Source: Batkoa obscura
Taxonomy: Eukaryota; Entomophthoromycota; Entomophthoromycetes; Entomophthorales; Batkoaceae
Direction: 5' to 3'
Assembly: GCA_030770535.1 (NCBI GenBank)
Contig: JASVEC010000053.1
Span: 124,001 to 188,000 of the forward strand
DNA: 64,000 nucleotides
Numbering within the stretch: the first letter of the stretch is position 1; every line of letters starts with the position of its first letter. The position numbers were made by a program, and so were the translations under genes. Below the pieces are notes generated by a model that was not told the DNA's origin, did not search any database, and was given only the letters and a program-made list of their open reading frames with translations. Shown here piece by piece: positions 1 through 12,446 of the stretch.

Positions 1-182
1 TTTTCTAATACAGATTAAAGCCACAGCTTTCCTTATTTCTTAAATTCATATTAGAGAATATTGACTATAAATTAAAAACAACAAAAGGCATCTAGTTGTA
101 AGCTATTTGACCATCTAGAATTTATACTTTCGATAACCCAGTCAAGTTTCCACTTAAAAAACTTAATAAAAAGCCTGAATTA

Positions 183-283
183 TATGAAGACGTATTTTTG
201 TTTAGAATCTTACTAGCAAATTTTCCGCTTAAATAATGCTTAAAAATGGAAAAAGTAATGAAGTCAAAAAAAACACTCCCATA
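183..283 (+). mobile_element. MITE-A copy
   Basis: A roughly 100-bp member of the dispersed MITE family (MITE-A) that recurs about 25 times in the window. It begins TATGAAGACG and ends ACACTCCCATA. Its core carries the family blocks TTTTCC, a degenerate AGCGCT-type centre and TGGAAAAAGTAATGAAG. Plus orientation here means the end reading ...AAAAACA(T/C)(C/T)CCCATA lies on the right. It sits 25 bp from a full transposon. Confidence 0.8.
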
Positions 284-308
284 TATTATCAGAAATAAAA
301 AATATTGA

Positions 309-2753
309 TATGGGGTTGTCTGAATTAGTTTCATTATTTTATCCAATCTTTGAAAAATTTTGTATTTTAAAAACTTCGCTTAAAATTCTATAAAATCACA
401 TCTTTTATTAAAACAAAAGTACCCAAACACAGTTCTAAATCATTCTATTATAGCTCATACTGTAAGTTAGTTGAATTTCTACTAGATCTTAAATACATGT
501 TCTTATAAAGCTTAATTGAGAAATATTTATTATCAACCGCTTTATAACCAACATTGTAGATTTATTATCAAATAAATAAACTATTTTAATGTTATAATTA
601 CATTATTAATATATTGCCAAGTTAATAAATAGCTGCATGGGAGGGAGTGGTTAGCCCCAAAACTATAATTAACCATCCCTATATAGTACAAGTAATAATA
701 GTTTTTACATATTATTACAGTTACTTGTTCTTTGACTATTTATTAACTTAGCTATTAATAACTTAAGTAATCCTAACATTTAACAATCTATTTCTATCAT
801 TCAACAAACTACTTACTTGCTTAGTAAATATCGAAATTTTTAAATTCTCTGTTATCTTCGTAAGGTAAGCTGGGATCGATCTTTTAATTTTTCTGTTTTC
901 TATAGACTCTATAACTTTAATTGGGACTATATCGCTTTTTTTTGATGTATCAGATACTGGATAACAATGTAGTTTATTGTTATGTTTAATAAAGTGTAAA
1001 TACTTCTTAATGCCTTGCATCTCTATTATTCTTTTTGTATTTTTGTTTCTTTTATACTTTTTAAAAATTATATCTGTTTTCCCATTATTAACAGTCGAGT
1101 TATTAATTTTATTATGCTCGCAAATAAAAGCCTCAAATCTTGAAATTAATTGATCGATATCTTCTATTTTACCTAACGCTTCAAAACTACTTTTCCATTT
1201 TGAAAGGTTTCCAAAATGACCATCAACTATACTTTTTCCATGATGCTCAGCAAAAAAATTAAGATTAACATTCAAACTACTATTTATTTTATGAATTTCT
1301 TTAAACATATAGTGTAGAAACTCTTGGGATCTAAAATGATTTCCTGTATCTGCCCATATATTAATTTTTGTAAACTTTTTAAATGGAAGCTCTGTAGAGA
1401 TTAAATCGATTAAACAATCTCCTGCATATGCTGAATCATGATTCAATATTTCAGATAAATAACCAAAGTAAACTTTGCCTATTGTTTTATCATCTTTTAA
1501 ATATAATACACCAAAGCCTAATACTGATATAGCTTGTTTATTATAATGATCTAGATTTATTGAATCTGGTCTTGTTCCTATTTTCATATTTTGTTTAAAA
1601 TCTAAAACTATTATACAACTTTTGTTATTTAATTTTTTGATAGTTTCATTAAATGTGTTTTTTTGAGTATCAACACAGAATTTATGTAATTTGTATAATT
1701 TTTCTTCTTCGTTGAAAATTTCTTGTATCTCTGCTTTGTTTTTTGCTGTATTTATTTTATTTTCAAATAACTTTTTTCTAACTGTATACTGGGTACATAT
1801 ATTACATAGATCCGTTTTTCTTGCTGGGTTTTTGAAATTAGTTGGTATATATTTAAAGAACGTTGACCTGGCTACTGCTTTATCTCTTAGATCATTCAAA
1901 TATTTACTATATATCATTCTTCTACTTTTATTTAATATATATATATTATCTGATGAATATTTACTATCGTTACTTTTTTTATTAAATCTTGATGAAATAG
2001 TTGAATCATTTATTAAATATTGTATGATAGTTTCAATTTGGTCATCTTTAATTTTTTTTGTATTTTTAATAATAGGTTTTAATGTTGATATTTTATTATT
2101 ATTACTTGTTTTTGAATAATCATATTGATTTCTATTTATATTAAACCCAAAACTCTTACATTCATCAAAAGAATATACTGAAGCTATAGTTGATAATAAC
2201 GCTACTTGCTGACTTTTGTTTCCTGTTTCCCTTAAAGCACTAATTTTATACATTACTTGATTAAGTTTATTATTATCGATAGTAAACTTTGATAATATAT
2301 CTTTTCTTTGTTTTGTTTTATTATAAAATTCCATGAACCTTGGGTTGTTATAAGTAGCTCTTAAAATTGATGTAAATGAATTACAATGTTTATATTGTGT
2401 ACTCCTCCCTATTGTATTGAAGTTTTCAAAAATTCCATTTCGAAGTTTAGTTATGAAAGTTTGCATTTTATTTTTATTTCAACAAAAAATAAAGTCAAAT
2501 AAGTGTATTTATATAATTATATAATCATATAGTTATATATTATATATCTGTTAAATATCTAACAGAACTAACATAAAATATATAGTTAGGAAAATTAGTT
2601 ATTTAAGAAAAGGAAACAATTAAAATAAGTTTTAAATAGAGACATTTAATTTTAGGCTTTTTAGATTTAACCGTTATATTGAACACAAACTTGGAATTTT
2701 AAATTTGGATTAATTTCTAAGTAGATTCTGAAACCAATTAGGACAGCCCCATA
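309..2753 (-). mobile_element. Full-length TIR DNA transposon, copy 1
   Basis: A 2.45-kb element in minus orientation. The left end starts TATGGGGTTGTC and the right end is the reverse complement of TATGGGGCTGTC. The inverted repeats match over about 25 bp, both containing a TTTCA block. TA lies at each edge, consistent with a TA target. It holds one uninterrupted transposase gene. It is nearly identical to copy 2 (28376-30845), so both moved or were copied recently. The 3' tail after the stop codon is about 450 bp, including a GC-richer hairpin-like stretch around 635-760. Confidence 0.9.
763..2466 (-). CDS. DDE-type transposase (567 aa), intact
   Basis: The single gene of transposon copy 1. 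I infer from sequence that it is the transposase. An N-terminal part (about 1-200) rich in basic and polar residues comes first. A Cys pair (C221, C224, in KTDLCNIC) suggests a small zinc-binding element. Then come three blocks typical of an RNase H-fold transposase: an Asp after a beta strand (D289 in IIVLDFKQN), a second Asp (D373 in INIWADTGNHF), and a block EHHGKSIVDG (E407, D415) that probably supplies the third acidic residue. The C-terminal 150 residues are basic. I cannot place it in a named superfamily: it is not a recognisable Tc1/mariner or pogo enzyme despite the TA target. It differs from copy 2 by about nine residues. Confidence 0.85.
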   Translation of the reverse strand: MQTFITKLRNGIFENFNTIGRSTQYKHCNSFTSILRATYNNPRFMEFYNKTKQRKDILSKFTIDNNKLNQVMYKISALRETGNKSQQVALLSTIASVYSFDECKSFGFNINRNQYDYSKTSNNNKISTLKPIIKNTKKIKDDQIETIIQYLINDSTISSRFNKKSNDSKYSSDNIYILNKSRRMIYSKYLNDLRDKAVARSTFFKYIPTNFKNPARKTDLCNICTQYTVRKKLFENKINTAKNKAEIQEIFNEEEKLYKLHKFCVDTQKNTFNETIKKLNNKSCIIVLDFKQNMKIGTRPDSINLDHYNKQAISVLGFGVLYLKDDKTIGKVYFGYLSEILNHDSAYAGDCLIDLISTELPFKKFTKINIWADTGNHFRSQEFLHYMFKEIHKINSSLNVNLNFFAEHHGKSIVDGHFGNLSKWKSSFEALGKIEDIDQLISRFEAFICEHNKINNSTVNNGKTDIIFKKYKRNKNTKRIIEMQGIKKYLHFIKHNNKLHCYPVSDTSKKSDIVPIKVIESIENRKIKRSIPAYLTKITENLKISIFTKQVSSLLNDRNRLLNVRIT

Positions 2754-3142
2754 TGATTATCTTTTTTTTTGAAAATAGTATGTTAAGCATTCAGTCAGTG
2801 GTGTTTAAATTTTCATTAAAATTTTTTTATTCTTTATGCTTCATAAGTAACTGATATTACAATTTCAAATATCTTTAAAAACTTTAAATTGTTTATAAAA
2901 GTATAATGAAAAAATAAAATTTATCACAATATCACTTTTACTAACACATTTTTGGTATCAATAGCGTACATAAACCATATTGATTTTAAAAATAAACTTA
3001 ATCTTATTTTGTACTCTGAGCTGTAAACAGTAATAATGTAAAATATTAATATACTATTTTAGAAATAATTGAGCTATAACTTTAAATGAAATTCAAGTGC
3101 ATTAAAATATTAATATAATAATTAGAACAATTTTATTAATAT
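2754..3142. other. Intergenic, no gene seen
   Basis: About 390 bp of AT-rich sequence between transposon copy 1 and the 3' end of the CsbD-like gene. I see no open reading frame, repeat or RNA gene in it; it should contain the 3' untranslated region and terminator of the CsbD-like gene. Confidence 0.5.
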
Positions 3143-3946
3143 TTACAAATTATGAGAGTTAATTTCCTTTTTAAGATCCCCTTCAAGCTTCAAAGCTTTA
3201 CCTTCCGCTTGCATTTGTTCATTACCAATAGCTGAACCAACAGTATCTTTAACATTTCCTTTCAAGTTATCTTTAACACCTTCACCATAAGCTAAAGCTT
3301 CAGCCGCTTTAAATTCAGCATCTCCCTTAGCCTTTTGAGCTGCCCCACTTGATTCTAATGATTTGTTACCTAAAGCATGACCAACATTTTCTTTTACTGC
3401 ACCAATAGCGTAATTTAAATTAGCGTTGATTTTGGATGGTTCACCAGTACTATTTTCAACATCAACTGCTTTAGCTTCAGCACTGCCTTCTGCTTTTTGA
3501 GCAGCACCAGTAGCTTCAAGAGATTTATTTCCTAACACGTGGCCAACATTTTCTTTAACAACACCAACGGCATAATTAACATTGGCATTTAATTTGTTTG
3601 GTTCAGCTGCTTTATATTCCGCATCTCCTTTGGCTTTTTGTGCTAATCCAGTGGCCTTTAATGATTCATTTCCTAATACATGACCTACATTTTCTTTAAC
3701 GGCACCAACAACATAGTTTACATTAGCGGTGATTTTAGATGGTTCTTTACTTTCTTCTTTTTTTTCAGCTTCCTTTTCAGCTTCCTTTTCAGCATTAGCT
3801 GCTTTAAGTTCAGCACTACCTTCAGCTTGTTGAGCAATTCCGCTAGCTTCCAAAGATTCATTACCAAAAGCATGGCCTACGTTTTCTTTCACAGTACCAG
3901 CAGCATTATTTAATCCAGCGGTTATTTTGGATGGTCCTAAACTCAT
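3143..3946 (-). CDS. Five-repeat CsbD-like stress protein
   Basis: A 267-residue protein made of five CsbD-type repeats, starting near residues 5, 69, 117, 170 and 221. Four share PSK(I/L)xAxxNYxxGxVKENVGH followed by LGN(E/K)SLxxxGxAQKA(K/E)G; the fifth is divergent (VKDNLKGNVKDTVGSAIGN). Repeats 1 and 2 are separated by a Lys/Glu-rich linker (about 53-68). CsbD is a general-stress family in bacteria. Fungal relatives are often named after Ustilago Hmp1, a protein that binds mismatched or cruciform DNA. There is no signal peptide or membrane segment, so it is probably a soluble, highly charged intracellular protein. The start is the only ATG before the first repeat, with a TATA-like box upstream. 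A shortened relative lies at 49287-49553. Confidence 0.9.
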   Translation of the reverse strand: MSLGPSKITAGLNNAAGTVKENVGHAFGNESLEASGIAQQAEGSAELKAANAEKEAEKEAEKKEESKEPSKITANVNYVVGAVKENVGHVLGNESLKATGLAQKAKGDAEYKAAEPNKLNANVNYAVGVVKENVGHVLGNKSLEATGAAQKAEGSAEAKAVDVENSTGEPSKINANLNYAIGAVKENVGHALGNKSLESSGAAQKAKGDAEFKAAEALAYGEGVKDNLKGNVKDTVGSAIGNEQMQAEGKALKLEGDLKKEINSHNL

Positions 3947-4013
3947 TTTTGATTTATTGATTTTTGATTATAAGATGATTTTTTATTTTGATTAGAATAA
4001 AGTTTCTGATTTC

Positions 4014-4025
4014 TTATTTATATAC
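4014..4025 (-). promoter_or_regulatory. TATA-like box of CsbD-like gene
   Basis: On the minus strand the sequence reads TATATAAATAAG about 70 bp before the ATG at 3946. Several other genes here have a similar box 40-80 bp before their start. Confidence 0.45.
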
Positions 4026-4459
4026 TTTCTTAAATTTCTTAATTCTAAGGTTGAAATACGACGTAATAATGACTAGCTTTGAAAAAATGACCTCAAAATG
4101 ACCTCATTTTCATTAAAATTTGGTGAGTTAAAAAATTCCAATCACTTTTTGACCATTTTGATTACACCATTAATCCTTCGTATTAGTAGTAACTTAGTTT
4201 ATTAACTCAGATAATATTTGTAATCATAAAGATTCAATAATTTTTAATGTTTAAATCAAGTCGTTAGATAATAGTAATTAAATGCTTCTAAATGTTTATT
4301 ATAAAATACACCTCCAAACAAGTGAGCAACTCTATTTACTATTTTTTAGTTAAAATTTTAATTTTAGTTTTTTCGACTAAATTTATGCAAAACTATTTTA
4401 TCATTCTTTTAGATTATACTCCAAATTTTCGAACTTAAACTCAATATTAACCAATCCTA

Positions 4460-4574
4460 TAGCACATTAAATTTAAATGACATGTAGGGTAATTAAATTT
4501 AATATTTTAATTTAGAAATAATTTTAAGATACTAAAATTAATTGCCCTATATGTCACTTAAATTTGATGTGGTA
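4460..4574. mobile_element. MITE-B hairpin element 1
   Basis: A 115-bp near-perfect inverted repeat. The left arm reads TAGCACATTAAATTTAAATG and continues ACATGTAGGGTAATTAA; the right arm is its complement with few changes (CCACATCAAATTTAAG, ACATATAGGGCAATTAA). TA lies at both edges. The inner block TATAGGGCAATTAA is shared with a second hairpin at 15624-15753, so this is a small MITE family distinct from MITE-A. It has no coding capacity. Confidence 0.65.
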
Positions 4575-5034
4575 TGTATCTAATTTCACCGAACATTTCT
4601 ACTAGGTTTTTAGTAACAAATAAAATATCAGCTTTTTTTATTTTATTTTATACAACGAATAAGGGTATAGTAATTAAAAGAAGAACAAGTCAACCCGATC
4701 AAATTATACGAAAAATTGCAAAATTAACATTAACGATTAACATTTATACTCATTTTATTAAAAGTATTGGTGACATTCAACTGAATAGAATTAGTTCTAG
4801 TATGTTTAATTTTAATTTTAAATAAGTATTAGATTATTCGAATTGGGTCAGTGAATAATTGTCTCATTATAATAATAGAATTTAGTAAGTGAACGAATTG
4901 GAGATAATAAAAAGAATTAAACTATTTTAAATTCAAATATAATATCAAATAAATGTATATATTACCTCTAACACTTCTATCATCAGTAGGAAGTATAATA
5001 CTATCACTAACATATAAGATATTGGAAAGTTTTT
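4575..5034. other. Intergenic, no gene seen
   Basis: AT-rich sequence between the MITE-B hairpin and the broken regulator gene. A short open frame beginning inside the hairpin has no protein-like features. Nothing else is visible. Confidence 0.45.
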
Positions 5035-6319
5035 AGAATTTGATATGAACCTCATACCAACTCTTTTTGATCCTGGGGATCAATGGCTTAATCGAAGCAC
5101 AATCTCTTGATAGCTCAAAGAAAGAATTATGAATTACTTCTATTTGTTTTTTTATTAATAGTTAAATTCATTCTGCCCTCGACAAGTTCCATTTATAATC
5201 TCATTTGTTTTAATAGTTTAAGAAATATTCGATCGTTGTTGCCTGAAGCACATGTAAAACCAAGCTATAATAATTTAATTGCTTTGGGTTTTTTAAGTTG
5301 TTTAGGATTGTATTACTGTAACTATAAATTGACAATAAAATGCTTTTTTTGGTGCGGTTAAGATAACAAAGATGTTAGGGTTGAATCTCAAAAATAAGGA
5401 AATGGAATTGAATCGTAAATTAACTTATTAAAGTAATAGCTTATGGAATGTTTTGTATACATTGTATATTATTTATATTGGTGTTATACTTAATTTTTCA
5501 GCATATAAATTTGATATTGATCAAGTGGATTTAGTACCTTATTTAAATATTGGAGAATGTCGCTTTTTGGAAGTTGGACAAAGTGAAGAGAACACAAAAT
5601 ATGAAAGACATCAAATATTTCTTAAGAAGGTTGTAGCTATTAATTTAATTGTTATCCAACATACCTTAAACATTAAACACAAAAAAAAAGAGTTAATATC
5701 AATAATAAAAAATGAAGAGGTAAAGTTGTCATCATCTGAGTTTAATCAACAGAATACAATATTAATGAGTTTAAATTTGGAATTGAACAATAATAAAATA
5801 GTAAACAAGAACACCCAATTAAATGTTTATAATTATTTCCAATTATTAGTTAATACTTCATTGATTTTATTATACTATCCAATATTACAATTAATACCTA
5901 AACCAGTGAAATTTTCAAAAGAAGAAAATGAACTTTTACTTAATTTAGTTGATGTGTCATTTGAAATAATATTTAAATCAGATAATAAAGATAGTACAAT
6001 AAATGAAGTTGATAATCCATTAACTGAAATAAAAGTACTTATTGCTGGTATTGAAAAGAAACAAACTATTATTTCATGTGCTCAATTTAAAGTATTAGTT
6101 TTTGTTTATTGGAATCAGTTTCATTATAACTGGGAATAATATTAATTTATTACAAGATAACAAGACGATTTTAAAAGTAGTCAAATTGATGGAAAAAGAA
6201 AGTAAAGATAAAATGTACGAAGAGGTTGAGATAACATTGTTATAGTTAAAGAATACATTAAATAGGTTTTTATTACCTTTGGAATATGCTAATATGGTTC
6301 AACAGATATTGAATAGGTA
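5035..6319 (+). pseudogene. Broken middle-homology-region regulator gene, partly overwritten
   Basis: A degenerate relative of the regulator genes at 10096-11830 and 12447-14181, in the opposite orientation. Homology starts near 5035 (LIPTLFDPGDQW matches VPTLLDPNNLW) and runs to the C-terminus near 6319 (LNRFLLPLEYANMVQQIL matches LNRFQLPLDYVEEVNNVM). The N-terminal exon is missing and the frame is interrupted several times, so no full protein can be made. The stretch 5499-6088 is identical to 10357-10946 of the neighbouring gene, while both sides are strongly diverged. The longest open stretch is 5453-6139. The 3' end converges with MTR3, 87 bp away. Confidence 0.85.
5499..6088 (+). repeat. 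590-bp block identical to 10357-10946 (inverted)
   Basis: Read by eye, the two blocks agree throughout and give the same 195-residue translation from AYKFDIDQVD to TIISCAQF. Identity stops abruptly at both ends: upstream only CAGCATATAAA onward matches, and downstream the sequences part after GCTCAATTT. The equal length on both sides (590 bp) and the diverged flanks fit a gene-conversion tract between inverted paralogues about 4.3 kb apart. Confidence 0.85.
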
Positions 6320-6405
6320 AAAGTTGGTTATAAAACTTAAGCAAAATAATGATAATAATAAACAACTTATTATAAAGTGTAACCTAATTTTAATAATTTT
6401 CTATT

Positions 6406-7586
6406 TTAATCTTCCATTTCATTCTCATCCTTTTCTTTATTTTTTAATCCTTTTGTAAGTACTTGAGTTACTAAACTGTATTGTTGGAAACAAGTATCTA
6501 AACATTTATGCATACCCTATAAAGTAGAATATTAAATAAATACACTATAAAAAACCAATAGAGCTAATAATAACAAACTTACACTTCTAGTTAATTGTAA
6601 ATCTAAAGGTAAGCCTTCCACAATAAAATGATTAATTAAATTTAATGAAGGCATAACAGCTAACATCATTTTTGAATCAGATATTAAATCATCTTCTTTA
6701 AAATTACCATCAATTAACATAACATCTTTTTGAAATACCTATACATAATAAAATAAAAAATTAAACAAATTGATCATATTAATACAATGTTTCCTAATTA
6801 AAACTCCATTATCTTAATTCTATTTTGACTTAAACTAAGTTGAAATTAAAATACATTAAAAACTTACTGCTGAACTACCAATAACTAGATCAACCATTTC
6901 AATACCAGCTGTAGTTAAAGCTATTGAGGCAGCTGTAATTGCATTAGCTAAACAGCTCATAGTACCATCATTTTGTAATATAGTAATAAATAATTCAATT
7001 GTTGATTTTGGATATCTATCTAATCGAATAGCTGGAGATAAACTTTGCTCAATAATTTTTGAAACTTCTTTTTGTTTTTCAGTCTAAAAAGAAAAAGTGA
7101 GTTAGTTATGATCATCAAATGAGTTGAGATGATCAAAATTTACTGGTTGATGAGGTTGACGAGTTTTTTTTGAGAAGGAAGCATACTTTAATTCACAAGT
7201 TAATGAAGCAGATGATGAAAATAACTGCTTTTTTTGTTGTCTTGGACCATAGCTGTTAAACAGAATAAAAGTTAATATAATTAATAGAATAGAAATTTAG
7301 TAATTAAATAGTTACACAGAACAAATCAATTTTGTATTTCCGCTTTCGATAAAACAAGAACCTTTGGCTTGAGGAATTAAATTTGTTTTAATAACTATAA
7401 AAATCAGTTAACATTAATTTAAATTTTATTAATATAACTGTAAATAATTTATTTACAAGGTAGTCGAAATTGATCGAAATTTCTATTGTCTTCTCTTTTA
7501 TTAAAATCAATTGAATTATCTAATTCTTCTTTTTTATAATAAGGTGCTACACTAAGTTCAGGCCCAGTTATACGTCTACGATCCAT
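6406..7586 (-). CDS. MTR3: Exosome core subunit Mtr3 (RNase PH fold), six exons
   Basis: Spliced gene: exons 7586-7457, 7394-7316, 7252-7144, 7083-6868, 6738-6583 and 6516-6406, 801 nt in total, giving 266 aa. All introns are GT-AG and the sum is divisible by three. It begins MDRRRITGPE, like DRRRLLGP in yeast Mtr3 and DHRRIRGP in human EXOSC6. It continues with LIPQAKGSCFIESGNTKLIC, SVYGPRQ, a central AIRLDRYPKSTIELF and the conserved IALTTAGIEMVDLVIG. The C-terminus (KCLDTCFQQY) matches yeast LECLDRCKEQY. Mtr3 is a catalytically inactive RNase PH-type subunit of the six-member ring of the RNA exosome, acting in nuclear and cytoplasmic RNA decay. An in-frame ATG 66 nt upstream exists, but homology favours 7586. 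Confidence 0.9.
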
Positions 7587-7875
7587 TTTCTCAAAACAAA
7601 AATTTAAAGAGTAAAATTCAATAAATTTATAAAACTTTAATTGGTTTTGCAATTAATTTGCTTTTTTATTGCAAAAAGTGAATGAATTATTTCAAAAATA
7701 AAATACTAAAAATATTCTAATTAATATATATCCATTTATTAAATTCTAACTATATCAAACTTAACTTTCCTTTTTAAATCAAAAAAGAAAGCTTCTACTC
7801 AACAATAATCAAAACTCAACGACACCTCTATAATATTTCCCCCTCACCTCTACTAATCTTATTCTTTTTAAAACT
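7587..7875. other. Spacer between S6 kinase and MTR3
   Basis: A 289-bp AT-rich spacer between two genes on the same strand. It should hold the S6 kinase 3' end and the MTR3 promoter. I see no separate feature. Confidence 0.4.
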
Positions 7876-9559
<1,684 letters not shown>

Positions 9560-10095
9560 TTACTATGATTTAGTTGCTAATTGCTATTATTGCTATCGTT
9601 AACTAGTAGCTTATCGATTATCTAAAATCTAAAGAATAAAAAATATAATCTATTTAATCTGAAAAAATAAGATAGTTTTTGAATGTTATTCATTTTGACC
9701 CAATAAAATTGGAAATTCAAGTCCATATGCTAGATAAAGAGTAAATTTTAACAACCTAAAATTAATAATCCGTATTTTGAATTAAAATAAAAACTAAATA
9801 ATATCATGTTATATTTCAAAATTCCATCTTTTATTTTATTAGAATAATTTTATTTCATTATTTTGCAGCTCTTTGATTTCTGATTCTTTTTAAATTCATT
9901 TTAAAATAAACTTATCTAAAAAAATTCAATTTTTTATTATTACTTGATAATCAGTAAAGATATCAAGGTAACTTTAATTCAATTATCTAAAAATATTTAT
10001 GAAAATCTTATTTTAGTTGAATTGAATTTATTAAAAAGGTTTCGTTTCTAAATAACTATACTTTATTAACTATACTTTTATTAAAAAAATCCTCT
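9560..10095. other. Intergenic, no gene seen
   Basis: About 535 bp of AT-rich sequence between the S6 kinase start and the 3' end of the first regulator. It should hold the kinase promoter. No other feature is visible. Confidence 0.45.
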
Positions 10096-11830
10096 TTAAT
10101 TGTTCATTACGTTGTTAACTTCTTCCACATAATCTAATGGTAATTGAAATCTATTTAATGCCCTATTAAGTTCTATTAAACTTAATCTTGCATCATTACG
10201 TACTTCTTTTTTACCCTTGATACTCACTTGCTTAATCACATTTAAAATTGTTAAACTACGTTCTTTGCAATTATTTCTTATTTCGTTATATCCCACACCT
10301 ACTTCCTCATCTTTCAGTATATAAATAATATTCCAATAGACATAAATAAAAATAGCAAATTGAGCACATGAAATAATAGTTTGTTTCTTTTCAATACCAG
10401 CAATAAGTACTTTTATTTCAGTTAATGGATTATCAACTTCATTTATTGTACTATCTTTATTATCTGATTTAAATATTATTTCAAATGACACATCAACTAA
10501 ATTAAGTAAAAGTTCATTTTCTTCTTTTGAAAATTTCACTGGTTTAGGTATTAATTGTAATATTGGATAGTATAATAAAATCAATGAAGTATTAACTAAT
10601 AATTGGAAATAATTATAAACATTTAATTGGGTGTTCTTGTTTACTATTTTATTATTGTTCAATTCCAAATTTAAACTCATTAATATTGTATTCTGTTGAT
10701 TAAACTCAGATGATGACAACTTTACCTCTTCATTTTTTATTATTGATATTAACTCTTTTTTTTTGTGTTTAATGTTTAAGGTATGTTGGATAACAATTAA
10801 ATTAATAGCTACAACCTTCTTAAGAAATATTTGATGTCTTTCATATTTTGTGTTCTCTTCACTTTGTCCAACTTCCAAAAAGCGACATTCTCCAATATTT
10901 AAATAAGGTACTAAATCCACTTGATCAATATCAAATTTATATGCTGGAAAGTCAATTATAGCATTAGAATAAGTGATATACCCTAAGTATAACATATTCC
11001 ATATATTCTTACCTCTTGTATTATGATGACTTACTTGATCTATACAGTCAATGCTTTTCTCTTTCGAGTTGTAGCCCAATACTTCACCCATTCTAACAGC
11101 TGAAAAATAGTATCTTTCTACTAATTCAAACTTGGAATGAGATAAAGCTAAATAACTCAATAAGCTTAAAGCAATTACATTGTTACAACTTGGTATTTGA
11201 TAAGCTATTGGTAGCAATAGTCGAATATTTTTCAGACTGTTAGAATAAATAACTTTATAACTTGGACTATTTTGTGGTAAAGTAAGTTTTGCTAATAAAG
11301 CATAAAAAACATGAGTAAGTAGCCCTTTCTTATCTTTTTGAATGATTTGAAATAAAGTTTCTTTTTGAAGCCATAAATTATTGGGATCTAGAAGAGTCGG
11401 TACCATTTTTAATCCAAATTCTAAAAATTGAGCAAAGTTAAATAAGTTATCAATAGTAGTATAATTTCGATTGATCATGATCGAACTGCTGGTAGTAGTG
11501 CATAGTTTTAAATGATAAATTATTTTTGTTTTAAATACTTTTATTCTCTTTATTAATTCCATTTGCTCCAATTGATTGTATTCTTTCTTCCTTTTATTAT
11601 TTGCTAGTTGGTCAATTACCCAGCTTAAATAATCTAGTTGTTTTTAAAGATATTAGTAAACATTATAATTTATATAGTTAAATACCATAGCTAATCTCAT
11701 TTAATTGAACGTCATTAATTGTGTTAACAGTGTAAATATAATGATTTGTTATCCTTGTTAATTGTTGTATTTGTTCTTTCATTCGATCTTGTCGACTTCT
11801 TATCCGCTTTATTATCACTTTTTCTGTCAT
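10096..11830 (-). CDS. Fungal middle-homology-region regulator, no zinc cluster (paralogue 1)
   Basis: Two exons, 11830-11686 and 11633-10096 (GT-AG intron of 52 nt), give 560 aa. The N-terminus is basic and probably alpha-helical (IKRIRSRQDRMKEQIQQL). The body resembles the regulatory domain of fungal zinc-cluster transcription factors: YSNSLKNIRLLLP, then ALSLLSYLALSHSKFELVER, the key YYFSAVRMGEVLGY, and GKNIWNMLYLGYI where the family usually has RR(L/I)WW. No Cys6 zinc cluster is seen; a TATA box about 60 bp before the ATG leaves no room for another coding exon. It may act by pairing with other factors or have a divergent DNA-binding part; that is inference. It is a tandem paralogue of the next gene, and its block 10357-10946 is shared with the broken copy at 5035-6319. 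Confidence 0.75.
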
Positions 11831-11887
11831 TGGCTAAAATTGCATAGAAGAAATCAAATGTTTGGAATTGTATTGAAAAAGAAATAG

Positions 11888-11900
11888 TATTTATATAAAG
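11888..11900 (-). promoter_or_regulatory. TATA box of regulator paralogue 1
   Basis: The minus strand reads CTTTATATAAATA about 60 bp upstream of the ATG at 11830. It supports that ATG as the true start of the gene. Confidence 0.5.
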
Positions 11901-12446
11901 TTAAAGCTTGGGAATATTTAACTTCATTGAATTATGTAAATCAAGTTGCTATTATTGAATTTAAAAAATAGTTGCAATATTTATACCAATTTAAAATTCA
12001 AATTCATCTCAATAAAGGTATGTGTGTTCACATTGTCATCAGGTTACATATTAACAATTTTTTTGAACTATGATTGTAATAAATCAGTGTTATACTAGTA
12101 ATCTCGACTAATTAAATCAACCTTTAGAAGGATATAAAATCTACTTGGTTAGTCGAATTTCATTTAGAATAGTTAAAGTTAAAATTTGCTAAGCATAAAC
12201 AAAATCCGTCTGATAACTGTTAAAACAAGAACAAAATCGATACCAATAATTTTTAATATAATTTAACTAGCTTAAAGGTGTTAATATTTATAATATTTTT
12301 TAAATACTTTAATTATAAGTTTACTTATTATCATTATTTAATATTATACTATATCAAAACCATACTTAGAAATTCTACTCAAATAATTATTATTTATTAA
12401 ATACATTTCCATTACATCAAAAATAATTTCCAACTCTCATTTATCC
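11901..12446. other. Intergenic, no gene seen
   Basis: About 545 bp of AT-rich spacer between the two tandem regulator genes. No open frame or repeat of note. Confidence 0.45.

Noticed and set aside
1691-2119. 142-codon open frame opposite the transposase gene (also at 29036-29464)
   Set aside because: It is antisense to a strongly supported transposase and conserved only because the transposase copies are conserved. It is a low-complexity hydrophobic reading of Asn/Lys/Ile-rich codons.
309-2753. Tc1/mariner or pogo classification of the large transposon
   Set aside because: TA target and inverted repeats fit, but the catalytic blocks and the lack of the paired DNA-binding domain do not. 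The window's CENP-B-like proteins are encoded separately and show no sequence tie to this transposase.
4574-4825. 83-codon open frame
   Set aside because: It starts at the edge of a MITE-B hairpin, has no recognisable domain and no promoter-like context.
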